A stretch of 64,000 nt of DNA from Xestospongia bergquistia. Its lineage: Eukaryota; Porifera; Demospongiae; Haplosclerida; Petrosiidae. Shown here one piece after another: positions 23,941 to 35,600 of the stretch. Made by a program: the position numbers and the translations under genes. The notes under the pieces are model-generated. The model searched no databases. It was given only the letters and a program-made list of their open reading frames with translations, and was not told where the DNA came from. The stretch spans positions 4,898,001 through 4,962,000 of the forward strand of contig OZ014416.1 in NCBI GenBank assembly GCA_963965975.1, read 5' to 3'. How positions within the stretch are numbered: the stretch's first letter is position 1; each line of letters opens with the position of its first letter.

Positions 23941-26560
23941 TGTATACAAGAAGGTTTATGAAGTTGTTAAAATAAATTTGTGATTTTCTTTCAGAACAAA
24001 TTGATTAATCTTAAAGATAAAATTTACAAGTAAACTTAATGTAGAATGTAAGTGAAACACATTGAGTGAACACAGATGTCACATCTATCAATAATAATAA
24101 TAATTATAAAGTTTCAATTAAAACATTAAATTATAATGATAAGTTCAGATTGTGTTTACAGTCAACAACTAATATTATATATCAGAAACGTTAATAGTAT
24201 CACTTTCTTTTATAAAGACTATTAACTGATCAAATGTAATACAAACTTGTAGTCCATTAGAAGCAGCAGTACTATGATTATTATAACATGATACTCAAAA
24301 GACAAATATACAATAAATATAAATTATGATACACATAACTTCACTAAATAAATAATTACTTGCAATAACTACATGTTTTTTTATTAAAGGTTTCATGTTC
24401 TTTGGATATAGTCTTCCCTTTTACAATTTGTTACATTTGCTGCTATCTAATTAATACTACTTAGAAAACTGTATAGGTATCTGTATTTTTGAACTACATT
24501 TTGGTATTTTTCATGTGTATATATTGAGCTGCATATTTCATACATTCATAGCTTTATTCTTTTGATACTTAAATATATTTAGATATTGCTATTTTATTTT
24601 TTTTTAAATTGTAAATTCCTCAGAGAGTGCATGTACTTTAAATCTTTCAAGTCTATGACCACATATTTTTCCCTGCACAAAATTTCTGACTATGCCACTG
24701 CATACAGTTTGATATTTTACATAGATAGCAAATTCATATAGATTATCAAAGTCACATACATTTATAATTATAAAGTAAACAGGAGCTGCACTAGTTGCCC
24801 AAGAATATCTTCCATGTTGGAAGTGTGAAAGAAAGGAACAATAATTATTCATTCCTTACGTACAATCTGTCAATCCTGTCTTATCTGTAAAAGTTATTTA
24901 AGAAAAGTAAGTGTAATCTGTTCTTTCATTATTCTAAAAATGAAAAAGCCAAAACATGTTCTATATCAGCTTGAACAACAAGCATCTCATTTTAAAGTAC
25001 ATACTTTGTCTTCACTTCAGTCAGTGTCTTGTTACATGTATATAATGACAGGTAACAAACAATACATTCTCATTACTTATCACAAACATCAAGATATGGC
25101 TACCTGTTATAAGTTCTAGACTTGGAAACATCAAACATCCCCTGTACCTACTAAGGACTCTATTGTAATCACAGTTGCTTACATAAACACAGATGTAAGC
25201 TAGAGCTAACACTGTACTTCTTTATCACACACTACTCTCAGTGCTACTACACATGATCCAATCATCAGATCTGTAATCTTATGACCAGTATAACTTTCTA
25301 ACACTACATTGATCTTCCTGTCTGATGTTGTATTTCAGTGTTCATAATTTTTACTCTATAAACCTGACATTCTCTCTGTTGCCTTAAGAACAGAAAATAT
25401 TTCATTCTTAGTCCTATTAATTGTTTCATGTCAACTATTACTGTAATATGCATACTTATTAACCTTTGTTTAGATGAGAATTTAAACTTTTGCAATATTG
25501 CTTTGAATGAGACCATGATTTGCTAATCATATGACATCTCATTTAGTTTGAATTACAATGGAGCATCCAAGTTTAAATTATCAAATATGCAAATTTCACC
25601 AATTCAACTGTGGCTAAATAACTCCAATTAATGTGGTAACTAATTAATTAATTAGAATTTTTGAAGCAGATCATGCACTTAATTTAATACTAGACTAAAG
25701 ACTATCTGTTTCTTACTGGATTGTAGTGCTAAATACAGAAGCCACCATCTTTGATTTTTCATTTTTGGAACTATTTAATTTTCACTTGTTTAAAGGATAT
25801 GAAAGAGAAAGGTAGTCATAACATACATGTATGTATAATTACTACTGCACAAATGCAGGGTATTTATATTCCTAGAGAGGATCAATAATTACTCAAAGTA
25901 CAGCTCATATGTGTTGTGATGATTTACCTGCAAAGGCAACTACTTTGAATTGAAACCAGTATAATGGCCAGTATGGTTACTCAAGTTGCAAACACTTAAG
26001 TAGTAAATATAGTAAGGACATAATTGATAGTATACTGTAAATGAACACATTTTTTGGAACAATTACTGGTTACCATTGGAAAAGGTAAAGCTCATGTATA
26101 TGGTGAGTATCAGGAAGGTGTCAAAATAAGAGAACATCAGGATCACTATAGGATGCTCTGGTTGCTAGTTAAGTAAGTTCTTTTTTTGTTAACCTAATAT
26201 AGTTATTACACAATATGTTTTAAGCTGTTTATGGTGTTAAAAGTGGGTATTCACCTTATGTATGATCCTAAGTCTTCCCAAGTTTGATATTATTTGATGA
26301 ATTCCAGTTGACTATATTCATTGTGTCCTTGATGGAGTAAACAAGACTGCAAAACTGTGATTTGACTAAGAATACAGTATAGAAGAATGGTAAATATGAT
26401 ATTATTTGATGAATTCCAGTTGTCTATATTGGTAAGTTTAGTGTGATTACATAAAAAGGTGATTATAATTGAAAAACATCCTAAAATTGTTTGGATATGA
26501 TGTCACAGTGTTAAGAAGAAAAGAATTTGAATTTTTCCAGTGTATTCACTATAAAGTCCA
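23790..26560. repeat. Repeated segment, copy B
   Basis: Aligns in order with copy C (about 27670-29680): the DDLPKT exon, AACTGATCAAATGTAATA, GTAGTCCATTAGAAGCAGCA, GATCCAATCATCAGATCTGT, TGCAAATTTCACCAATTCA, the cysteine-rich block, and the tail TTGACTATATTCATTGTGTC. Copy B is longer mainly because of about 650 bp around 24550-25200. Parts also match diverged copy A. Confidence 0.8.
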
Positions 26561-26630
26561 AGTAAAAAAGCTTTTTGTAAATGCTTAGTCATGGCAATTT
26601 CTATCAGCAACCTGACAGTACTAACCAAAA

Positions 26631-26843
26631 GCTAGTATGGAATTCAAAGCAGTACTGGCTATTCGAGGTCATCATATTTATAAATCAATGAGGGAGCCAG
26701 AGACAGGGAGATACTCTCAACTAAAAAAGGAAGACAAAAATTCTCACAATCAATTCGTTGTTGTAGTAATGAACAAAGTGAGTTTAAGTGACAGCCACAT
26801 CCTTAGAGAGATTTCGAATGCCTTGCTAATGTCTTCAACCTAA
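26631..26843 (+). pseudogene. HIRAN-like domain remnant
   Basis: The frame reads EFKAVLAIRGHHIYKSMREP, then HNQFVVVVMNKVSLSDSHIL and REISNALLMSS before a stop. This is the same domain as at 21376-21627: IRGHHIYKS, a N-x2-x-F-V-V-V core where family members usually have D-x-Y-A-V-A-V, and REIS. The frame is open through the core but the conserved VGHVP is replaced, and a stop follows. Further right a frame (26949-27131) reads GWAFALDIYSNIKGNVRVK and ends KINMSSSPSKKLK, possibly the decayed continuation. Confidence 0.5.
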
Positions 26844-27249
26844 GACACTTTAAAAGAGGGATAAACTATAATAAAATTCCCCTGCTTAACTATAGATTTC
26901 TTATTTATAATTAACACGTTAGACCACAATCTTTCAGAGGGTGGGCGCTTGCATGGGATATTGGCCTTTTTCTTCAAAAGAGAAAGAACAGGGTGGGCAT
27001 TTGCTCTGGATATTTACTCAAATATTAAAGGAAATGTTCGAGTAAAGATTCTCAATGACTTTATTTTTTTATATTCATCTTTTACTAGCAAAATAAATAT
27101 GTCTTCTTCACCATCCAAGAAGCTCAAGTAGTCTTATAACAAAGACTATGATTAATTAGTAATATTATTATAATACATGATATATATTATAATGCTTGCA
27201 CTTTATAACAACAGTTTTCCTTTTTTAAATATTCATGTTTCATGTTCAG

Positions 27250-27296
27250 ATTTACCAGTTACTGCTGAGGAATCAGGATTGGACAGAACGCACTGA
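27250..27296 (+). pseudogene. Exon fragment DLPVTAEESGLDRTH
   Basis: After a TTCATGTTCAG acceptor the phase-1 frame reads DLPVTAEESGLDRTH and meets a TGA. Same exon class as 23843 and 27720 (phase 1, first residues D-L-P). Probably broken. Confidence 0.3.
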
Positions 27297-27669
27297 CAAT
27301 AAGTCAAGCCATGGAATAGTAGGTACAATTTAAATTGTTTCTTCGACTCTTTTTTTATATACCATTTCCATAGGAAATAGATTGCCATCGAAAGGAACCA
27401 AAAAAGTAACTGTTATCTGTTTTCTTACTATAGAGACCATTCTAGATGCTCATAAATGCAAGATTGGTAGTAACTCTAACTCAGGTGAAATTATTTGTTA
27501 ATCAATTTATTTCCTATACACATACATGTATTTTTCTTCATACTATAATAACTTGAAGATTTTTATAATAACATGTTAAGTAACATGAACACACATTATA
27601 ATAGTAAGTTCTTGTCTGTCCATAGCAAAGTGTCAGGAATACCACAGAATGTGAGATGTGTTTACTATC

Positions 27670-29680
27670 TTTTATTTAACATTATTTGAATAAAATTCAT
27701 TTATTTTATCTAACTTTAGATGATTTGCCTAAAACTAAGATGTTTGCCCAAGACAAACAAGGGAGTATGGCTAACAGACTTGCTACAGTGTAAGGTATTA
27801 AGGAAGATGACAAGAATGCAAATAATGTATACAATAAGGTTTATGAAGTTATTAAAACAAGACTATGATTTTCTTTCAGAACAAACTGATGAATCATAAA
27901 GAAATAATAATGAGTCAAGTTTATGTAGAATGTAAATGAGAAACATGTCACATGTATTGATAATAATAAATATGAAGTTTCAATGAATATATTAAATTAA
28001 AATGATATATTTGCAATGTGTTTACAGTCAATGACAAAAGACATATAGGAAATGTTAATAGTATCACTTTCTTTTTAAAAAACTGTTAACTGATCAAGTG
28101 TAATATAATCTTGTAGTCCATTAGAAGCAGCAGTATATATGATTATTATAACATAATACTCAAAAGACAATTATATAAATTATGATACACATACTCTTCA
28201 CAAAATTTGTAATTAGTTGTAATAACTACATCTTTTTCTATTATAGGTTACATGCTCTTTTGATATAGTCTTCCATTTTACAGTTTTGCTACATTTACTG
28301 CTATCTAATTAATACTACTTAGTAAACTGTATATGTAACCACCTATTGTACTACTAAGGACTCTATTGTAGTCACAATTGAACACAGATATAAGCTAGAG
28401 GTAACACTGAACTTCTTTATCACACACTACTCTCAGTGCTACTACACATGTTCCAATCATCAGATCTGTAATTTTATGACCAGTACAACATTATAATACT
28501 ACATGGATCCTGTCTGATGTTGTATTTCAGTGTTCATAAGTTTTACTCTATAAACCTGACATTCTCTCTGTTATCATAAAAACAGAAAATAGTTTCATTC
28601 TTAGTCTTATTAAGAGTTTCATGTTAACTATTACTGTAACATGCATGCTCATTAACCTTTGTTTAGATGACAATTTTGTTAAACTATTACAATATTGCTT
28701 TGAATGAGACCAAATTATTTGTAATGTAACATGATGAACAAATCTATAAGAAGGATGCTCTTTCATTGATAATTGATATATATAACATCTCATTACTTTG
28801 AATTACAATGGACCATCCAAGTTTAAATCATTGAATATGCAAATTTTTCCAATTCAACTGTGGGTAATTGACTCCTATTAATGAGGTAACTAATTAATTA
28901 ATTAAACATTTTTGAAGCACTTAATTTTAATAGAAAGACTAAAAACTATTTCTTACTTACTGGATTGTGGTGCTCAATACAGAAGCCACCATCTTCATTT
29001 AATTTCTGGAACCATTTCTCACTTGTTTGAAGGATATGGAAGAGAAAGGTAATCATAATATAGATTTATGTATAATAACTACTGCACACATGCAGGGTAT
29101 GAAAATTTTATTCCTGGAGAGGATCAGCAATTACTCATAGCACAGCTACTATGTGCTGTGAAGGATTTCCCTGCAAAGGCAACTACTTTGAAATGAAACT
29201 AGCACAATAGCCAGTAAGGTTACTCAAGTTGCAAACATTCAGGTAGTAAATATAGTAAGGACCTAATTGATAGTATACTGTAAGTGAATACATTTTTGAG
29301 AACTATTTCTGGTTACTGTTGGAAGAGGTATATAAAGCTCATGTATGGTGAATATATATCAGGAAGGTGTCAAAATGAGAGAACATCAGGATCACTACAG
29401 GGATGCTCAAAAAGCTCTAGATGCTAGTAAATTAAGTTCTTTTTTTGTTAACCAATTATATATAGTTACTAGACAACATGTTTCAGGCTGTTTATGGTGT
29501 TAAAGGTATTTGGCGATATTCACCCTTACATATGATCCCATGTTTTCCCAAGTTTTGACATTATTTGATGCATTCCAGTTGACTATATTCATTGTGTCCT
29601 TCTCAGTGTAGTAAATACCTTTACAAAACTGTGATTTGACTAAGCATACAGCTGAGAAGAATGGTAAATATGATGAACAT
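27670..29680. repeat. Repeated segment, copy C
   Basis: Partner of copy B, same orientation, about 4 kb downstream. Contains the exon 27720-27793 (DDLPKTKMFAQDKQGSMANR, then LATV and a stop or a GTAAGG donor), the GATCTGTAATTTTATGACC block, and the broken cysteine-rich block at 29140-29270. Two tandem copies plus diverged copy A give a three-member local family. Confidence 0.8.
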
Positions 29681-30017
29681 ATCTAATAACACTCTTAATA
29701 TAATGAAAATCTTAATACATACTACATAGTATCCTTTTTGCTTTATAAAGACTTATATGTAGTTTACACATGATCATTATTTTCTCCTGCATGCAAATAT
29801 TCTCTGATTTATAGGTATATTTGTAGAAAAGCTGTACAATTTATATATTGTACAAATGTAATGCAGACTTTATTTCCACTTTTTCCAATCCACAAAAAAT
29901 AATTCAACACAAACATTTCAGTATTGAAAAATTGGACTAAAGGAGACTATAGTCTATAATGTTGTGATAAGTGGAGAATTTATTTGCCAAGCTACCGAAC
30001 AATATAGCATTATAATG

Positions 30018-30260
30018 TCTACCATCAGTGATTGTGTTTCTGGTAGTTAAATTGGCTCAGTTTTTAAATGCTGTTCCAAGAGATGTGCAGGTGTGGGTTA
30101 GTGAGAAGAAACCCAAACTCATAGCAGTCTTCAGACAAAGGATCAAATTTTTAATCACAATGGAGTTAGTCCTTCATTGATGTTGGCTTTTAACAATAGA
30201 TTATAACAGACTATATGATGAAGAAAAACTAGAAGACTACAATAAACGAAGGAACACATC
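30018..30260 (+). pseudogene. SCAN-like gag fragment of an LTR retrotransposon
   Basis: The plus frame reads KLAQFLNAVPRDVQVWVSEK, then KPKLIAVFRQ, ending in a stop; a later frame has RLYDEEKLEDYNKRR. The core L-x-A-x-P-x-x-V-x-x-W-V-x-E-x-x-P matches the SCAN-like part of Gypsy-group gag proteins (family knowledge, not a search). No protease, polymerase or long terminal repeats were found near it. It is a short decayed relic. Confidence 0.4.
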
Positions 30261-30648
30261 ATAGTAATGTGCTTTTATGGTATTGTTGTGTATGATAGTG
30301 TTAGTTCTAAATTTTTAGCATTATTCATTATTACATTGACGCTTAGTTGGAGATATTCATGATGAATAAATGAACAATTACCACTATTATAACTGCAGAT
30401 GACTTTTAAAGAAGTACTTCATCATAACAATGCTAAGACAATATAATCTTTCTTTGCTCAAATTTACCATCTACTTCAGTTATATTATGTGGTTGTGGAG
30501 ATGACTCATTAACTTGATATTTAAATTTTAACATCTTTTGGATTGAAGGAGTTGAAAATAAGTTTGATACCTTTTGTTCACTGATGATTTCCTTTTCTCA
30601 ATTATGCATGTTCATTCTTGCCAATTGTTTCATTTAATTTCCCTTTAG

Positions 30649-30988
30649 CTGTCAAACCTACAAGATGTAAAGCTTTAATTCAACTAGTTTGTATTGATGC
30701 TTCATGGCATAAAATTAGAGATGGCCTTGGAGTTTGTTATAATTAAGTAAAGGTTTGGTTCAATCCAATGATGCAAATCAAACATGACTTAGTGAAGTTA
30801 TTCAGCAGTGGTTGAACATGGAATGTCAATTAAAGTGGAGGTGCTACTGTCACATGGAACACAATATTAGATCTTCTAAAGGGATCATTTCTTAAAAACA
30901 AAGTCTTGGCGATGAAGATATACCAGTCATTGAAAAAAAAAGATCTAAAGAACAGATAGCTCCAAGTAAATATACATTAGACTCATGA
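30649..30988 (+). pseudogene. Decayed death-domain exon
   Basis: After TTTCCCTTTAG the frame reads VKPTRCKALIQLVCIDASWH, KIRDGLGVCYN and a stop. Shifted one base it continues LVQSNDANQT, a stop, LSEVIQQWLNM; shifted again it reads VTWNTILDLLKGSFLKNK, VLAMKIYQSLKKK and a stop. Together this is the six-helix death domain: W-x-K-I-x-x-x-L-G-V in helices 1-2, L-S-E-V-x-x-x-W-L in helices 4-5 and TW-x-T-I-L-x-L-L in helices 5-6. At least two frameshifts and two stops make it a pseudogene. Death domains act in assembly of signalling or immune complexes; sponges have large families joined to ankyrin or NACHT modules. Its first exon residues match the frame at 22200. Confidence 0.7.
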
Positions 30989-31380
30989 TGTTGATATATA
31001 AATGTTTAGTTTTGATGCAGTTAATAATTGTGATGGTTATATTATCGACACCAGGTTTAACCTGCTCTGTACGTCCTCCTCTCTGACTTAACATACTATT
31101 ATTTGTTTCTGTTTTTTGTTATGAACTGCAAGTTTAATACTTTTTTAGTGATTTTTATTGATCTGTTTCTTGCAGAGATGTCTTTGTTCTAACTCTCATG
31201 GCAATAAGGATTGATGGATTATATTTTTATAATTATTCACATGTCATATATGTTTTAATGTACCATACTAATTATACTTAAAAGCTATGCAACTCTCAAC
31301 ACATGATGCTTGTATTGTGACTTGTAGGAGTTTAATATATAACATGACATATTTTATGAGGTTCACTTTATATCCAATAG

Positions 31381-31454
31381 AACCTAATAAGGAATCAGGT
31401 ACTGCTAATACAATTGAAGGATATAATACTGACAAGTTACCTATGGAACATCAG
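31381..31454 (+). CDS. Exon-like block, unknown gene
   Basis: Between ATCCAATAG and GTATGA the frame reads PNKESGTANTIEGYNTDKLP, then MEHQ; phase 1 start, phase 0 end. Polar, no domain. It lies 400 bp right of the death-domain remnant and could have been a linker or tail exon of the same gene. Confidence 0.3.
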
Positions 31455-32639
31455 GTATGATTTATCTTCTTATGTATTCACTTTGTTAATGATTTAAATG
31501 AAAGACTGATTGAATGGATGGATGGATTAATAAATAGATGAATGGATGAATGAACTGACTGGTCATAGGGTGTCAATATGATACATTTTGTAGAGCAAGT
31601 TAAAGGATCAAGTAACTTGATGGAAATTGTTACATTGGAAAGTATTGTACTGTAGTTTAAATACATAGATTATCATAAACCTTAACTACTGGATTATTGG
31701 TCATATCAATCATTGTACTTAGATTAATATTCAGACATATTGACGTTTCTACATATAAAGTAATAGTTGTAATAGCTTTTATCAGTTCATGTTATTGGAT
31801 CTTTAGAATATACTGTTTTAACTTTCATGAGTATACTACAAGTTCACTTTGATACCAGACTATTCCTCAGTGACTAATAGCGTAAAGCATTCCTTTAATT
31901 TAATGTCCTATGTCCTTTATATTCTGGTTACTACACTACTCCATACCTGTTCTATATGGCATTCTCCTGATGAATACTATCAACATGATCTATGTACTCT
32001 TAGTAGAAGGAATTTATCTTTTATTAATAAATAAAGTGACTTATACTGATGTGTGTTAGAAATCAAACTTTATATCATTATTGTTTGATGTCTGTTCCAT
32101 TAATAAAAATGATAAGTTAATTACAATAATTTATAAATAGTTTATTATATTTAGAGGAACAGTATATGATCATTAATGGACACAATCTACTTCATATGAC
32201 AGGAGTAGTGGATAATTTAGGTCCTTCTTACTTTTGAAGCAATGAATGAAGACTTATTACAATATTATCATGACTCATAATCAATGGAAAACAAGTATTC
32301 TTGTATAATTATAGGTTGTCAGGTAATGCTCTCATGTACTCTTTCAGTCTTCAACAGCAGACAGTGTGGAAGTATCTCTGAGAAATATATGTTAATAATC
32401 TACAAGTAGAGCTTAATATTGTGTTTGACAGCAGGTTATTAAAAACAATTAAAGCTGACAAATTCATCATTTTATGTTCAAAGACATATATTAAAATTAT
32501 ATTATAATAAGTATTATATAGGAACTCTGTTATTGACTTGTAAACCACATGTTGATTGTATGATGTTGAACAAGAGCTATGAATGATTGATTATCTATGA
32601 TATAGGATAATATTACTATATACATAGATAGTTATTAAA
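31455..32639. other. Gene-free stretch before the satellite
   Basis: AT-rich with no frame I would defend. A short GGATGGAT-type run lies at about 31515-31550. Confidence 0.4.
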
Positions 32640-35600
32640 ATGTCTATTACAGACAACTTCAAACCTTAACTTATCAGGAATAACTCTTTCTTCCTAATAT
32701 TCAGGGTAAAGACACAACACTCAATTTTATGGTTGCCTCGACAACACTCCTAATAGTCATAAAAATGACTATTACAGACAATTTCAAACCTAAACTTACC
32801 AGCAATAACTCTTTCCTCCTAATATTCAGGGTAAAGACACTACACCCAATTTTACGGTTGCCACGACAACACTCCTAATCATAGAATAGTTATAAAAGTG
32901 ACTATTACAGACAATTTCAAACATTAACTTACCAGCAATAACTCTTTCTTCCTAATATTCAGGGTAAAGACATCACACCCAATTTTATGGTTGCCATGAC
33001 AACACTCCTATGCATAGAATAGTTATAAAAATGACTATTACAGACAATTTCAAACATTAACTTACCAGCAATAACTCTTTCTTCCTAATATTCAGGGTAA
33101 ACACATCACACCCAATTATATGATTGCCATGACAACACTCCTATGTATAGAATAGTTATAAAAATGACTATTACAGACAATTTCAAACCTTAACTTACCA
33201 GCAATAACTCTTTCTTCCTAATATTCAGGGTAAAGACACTACACCCAACTTTACGGTTGGCACGACAACACTCCTATGCATAAAATAGTTATAAAAATGA
33301 CTATTACAAACAACTTTAAACTGTAACTTACCAGTAACAACACTTTTTTCCAAATATACAGGGTAAAGACACCACACCCAATTTTACGGTTGCCATGACA
33401 ACATTCCTATACATAGAATAGTTATAAAAGGACTATTACAGACAATTTCAAACCTTAACTTACCAGCAATAACTCTTTCCACCTAATATTCAGGGTAAAG
33501 ACACTACACCCAATTTTACAGTTGCCACGACAACACTCCTATGCATAGAATAGATATAAAAATAACTATTATAGACAATTACAAACCTTAACTTACCAGC
33601 AATAACTCTTTCTTCCTAATATTCAGTGTTAAGAGACCACACCCAACTTTACGGTTGGCACGACAACATTTCTATCCATACAATAGTTATAAAAGAACTA
33701 TTACAGACATTTTCAAAACTAAACTTACCAGCAATAACTCTTTCCTCCTAATATTCAGGGTAAAGACACTACACCCAATTTTTCGGTTGCCACGACAACA
33801 TTCCTATGCATAGAATAGTTATAAAAATGACTATTACAGACAATTTCAAACCTTAACTTACCAGCAATAACTCTTTCTTCCTAATATTCAGGGTAAAGAC
33901 ACTACACCCAACTTTACGGTTGGCATGACAACACTCCTATGCATAAAATAGTTATAAAAATGACTATTACAAACAACTTCAAACTTTAACTTACCAGCAA
34001 CAACACTTTTTTCTAAATATACAGGGTAAAGACACCACACCCAATTTTACGGTTGCCATGACAATACTCCTATGTATAGAATAGTTATAAAAATGACTAT
34101 TACAGACAATTTCAAACCTTACGTTTCTAGCAATAACTATTTCTTCCTAATATTCAGGGTAAAGACACAACACCCAACTTTACGGTTGGCACGACAACAT
34201 TCCTATCCATAGAATAGTTATAAAAATGACTATTACAGACAATTTCAAACATTAACTTACCAGCAATAACTCTTTCTTCCTAATATTCAGGGTAAAGACA
34301 TCACACCTAATTTTATGGTTGCCATGACAACACTCCTATGCATAGAATAGTTATAAAAATGACTATTATAGACAATTTCAAATCTTAAGTTACTAGCAAT
34401 AACTCTTTCTTCCTAATATTCAGGGTAAAGACACAACACCCAATTTTATGGTTGCCATCGACAACAATCCTATGCATAGAATAGTTATAAAAATGACTAT
34501 TACAGACAATTTCAAACATTAACTTACCAGCAATAACTCTTTCCTCCTAATATTCAGGGTAAAGACACTACACCCACCTTTACGGTTGGCACGACACACT
34601 CCTATGCATAAATAGTTATAACAATGACTATTACAGACAATTTCAAACATTAACTTACCAGCAATAACTCTTTCTTCCTAATATTCAGGGTAAAGACATC
34701 ACACCTAATTTTATGGTTGCCATGACAACACTCCTATGCATAGAATAGTTATAAAAATGACTATTACAGACAATTTCAAACATTAACTTACCAGCAATAA
34801 CTCTTTCTTCCTAATATTCAGGGTAAAGACATCACACCCAATTTTATGATTGCCATGACAACACTCCTATGTATAGAATAGTTATAAAAATGACTATTAC
34901 AGACAATTTCAAACCTTAACTTACCAGCAATAACTCTTTCTTCCTAATATTCAGGGTAAAGACACTACACCCAACTTTACGGTTGGCACGACAACATTCC
35001 TATCCATACAATAGTTATAAAAGAACTATTACAGACAATTTCAAACCTAAATTTACCAGCAATAACTCTTTCCTCCTAATATTCAGGGTAAAGACACTAC
35101 ACCCAATTTTTCGGTTGCCACGACAACACTGCTATGCATAGAATAGTTATAAAAATGACTATTACAGACAATTTCAAACCTTAACTTACCAGCAATAACT
35201 CTTTCTTCCTAATATTCAGGGTAAAGACACTACACCCAACTTTACGGTTGGCACGACAACACTCCTATGCATAAAATAGTTATAAAAATGACTATTACAA
35301 ACAACTTTAAACTTTAACTTACCAGCAACAACACTTTTTTCCAAATATACAGGGTAAAGACACCACACCCAATTTTACGGTTGCCATGACAATACTCCTA
35401 TGTATAGAATAGTTATAAAAATGACTATTACAGACAATTTCAAACCTAAACTTACCAGCAATAACTCTTTCCTCCTAATATTCAGGGTAAAGACATTACA
35501 CCCAATTTTACGGTTGCCATGACAACACTCCTATGCATAGAATAGTTATAAAAATGACTATTACAGACAAGTTCAAACCTTAAGCTACTAGCAATATCTC

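Noticed and set aside
26949-27131. Separate gene on the plus strand
   Set aside because: Better explained as the decayed continuation of the HIRAN-like remnant just to the left.
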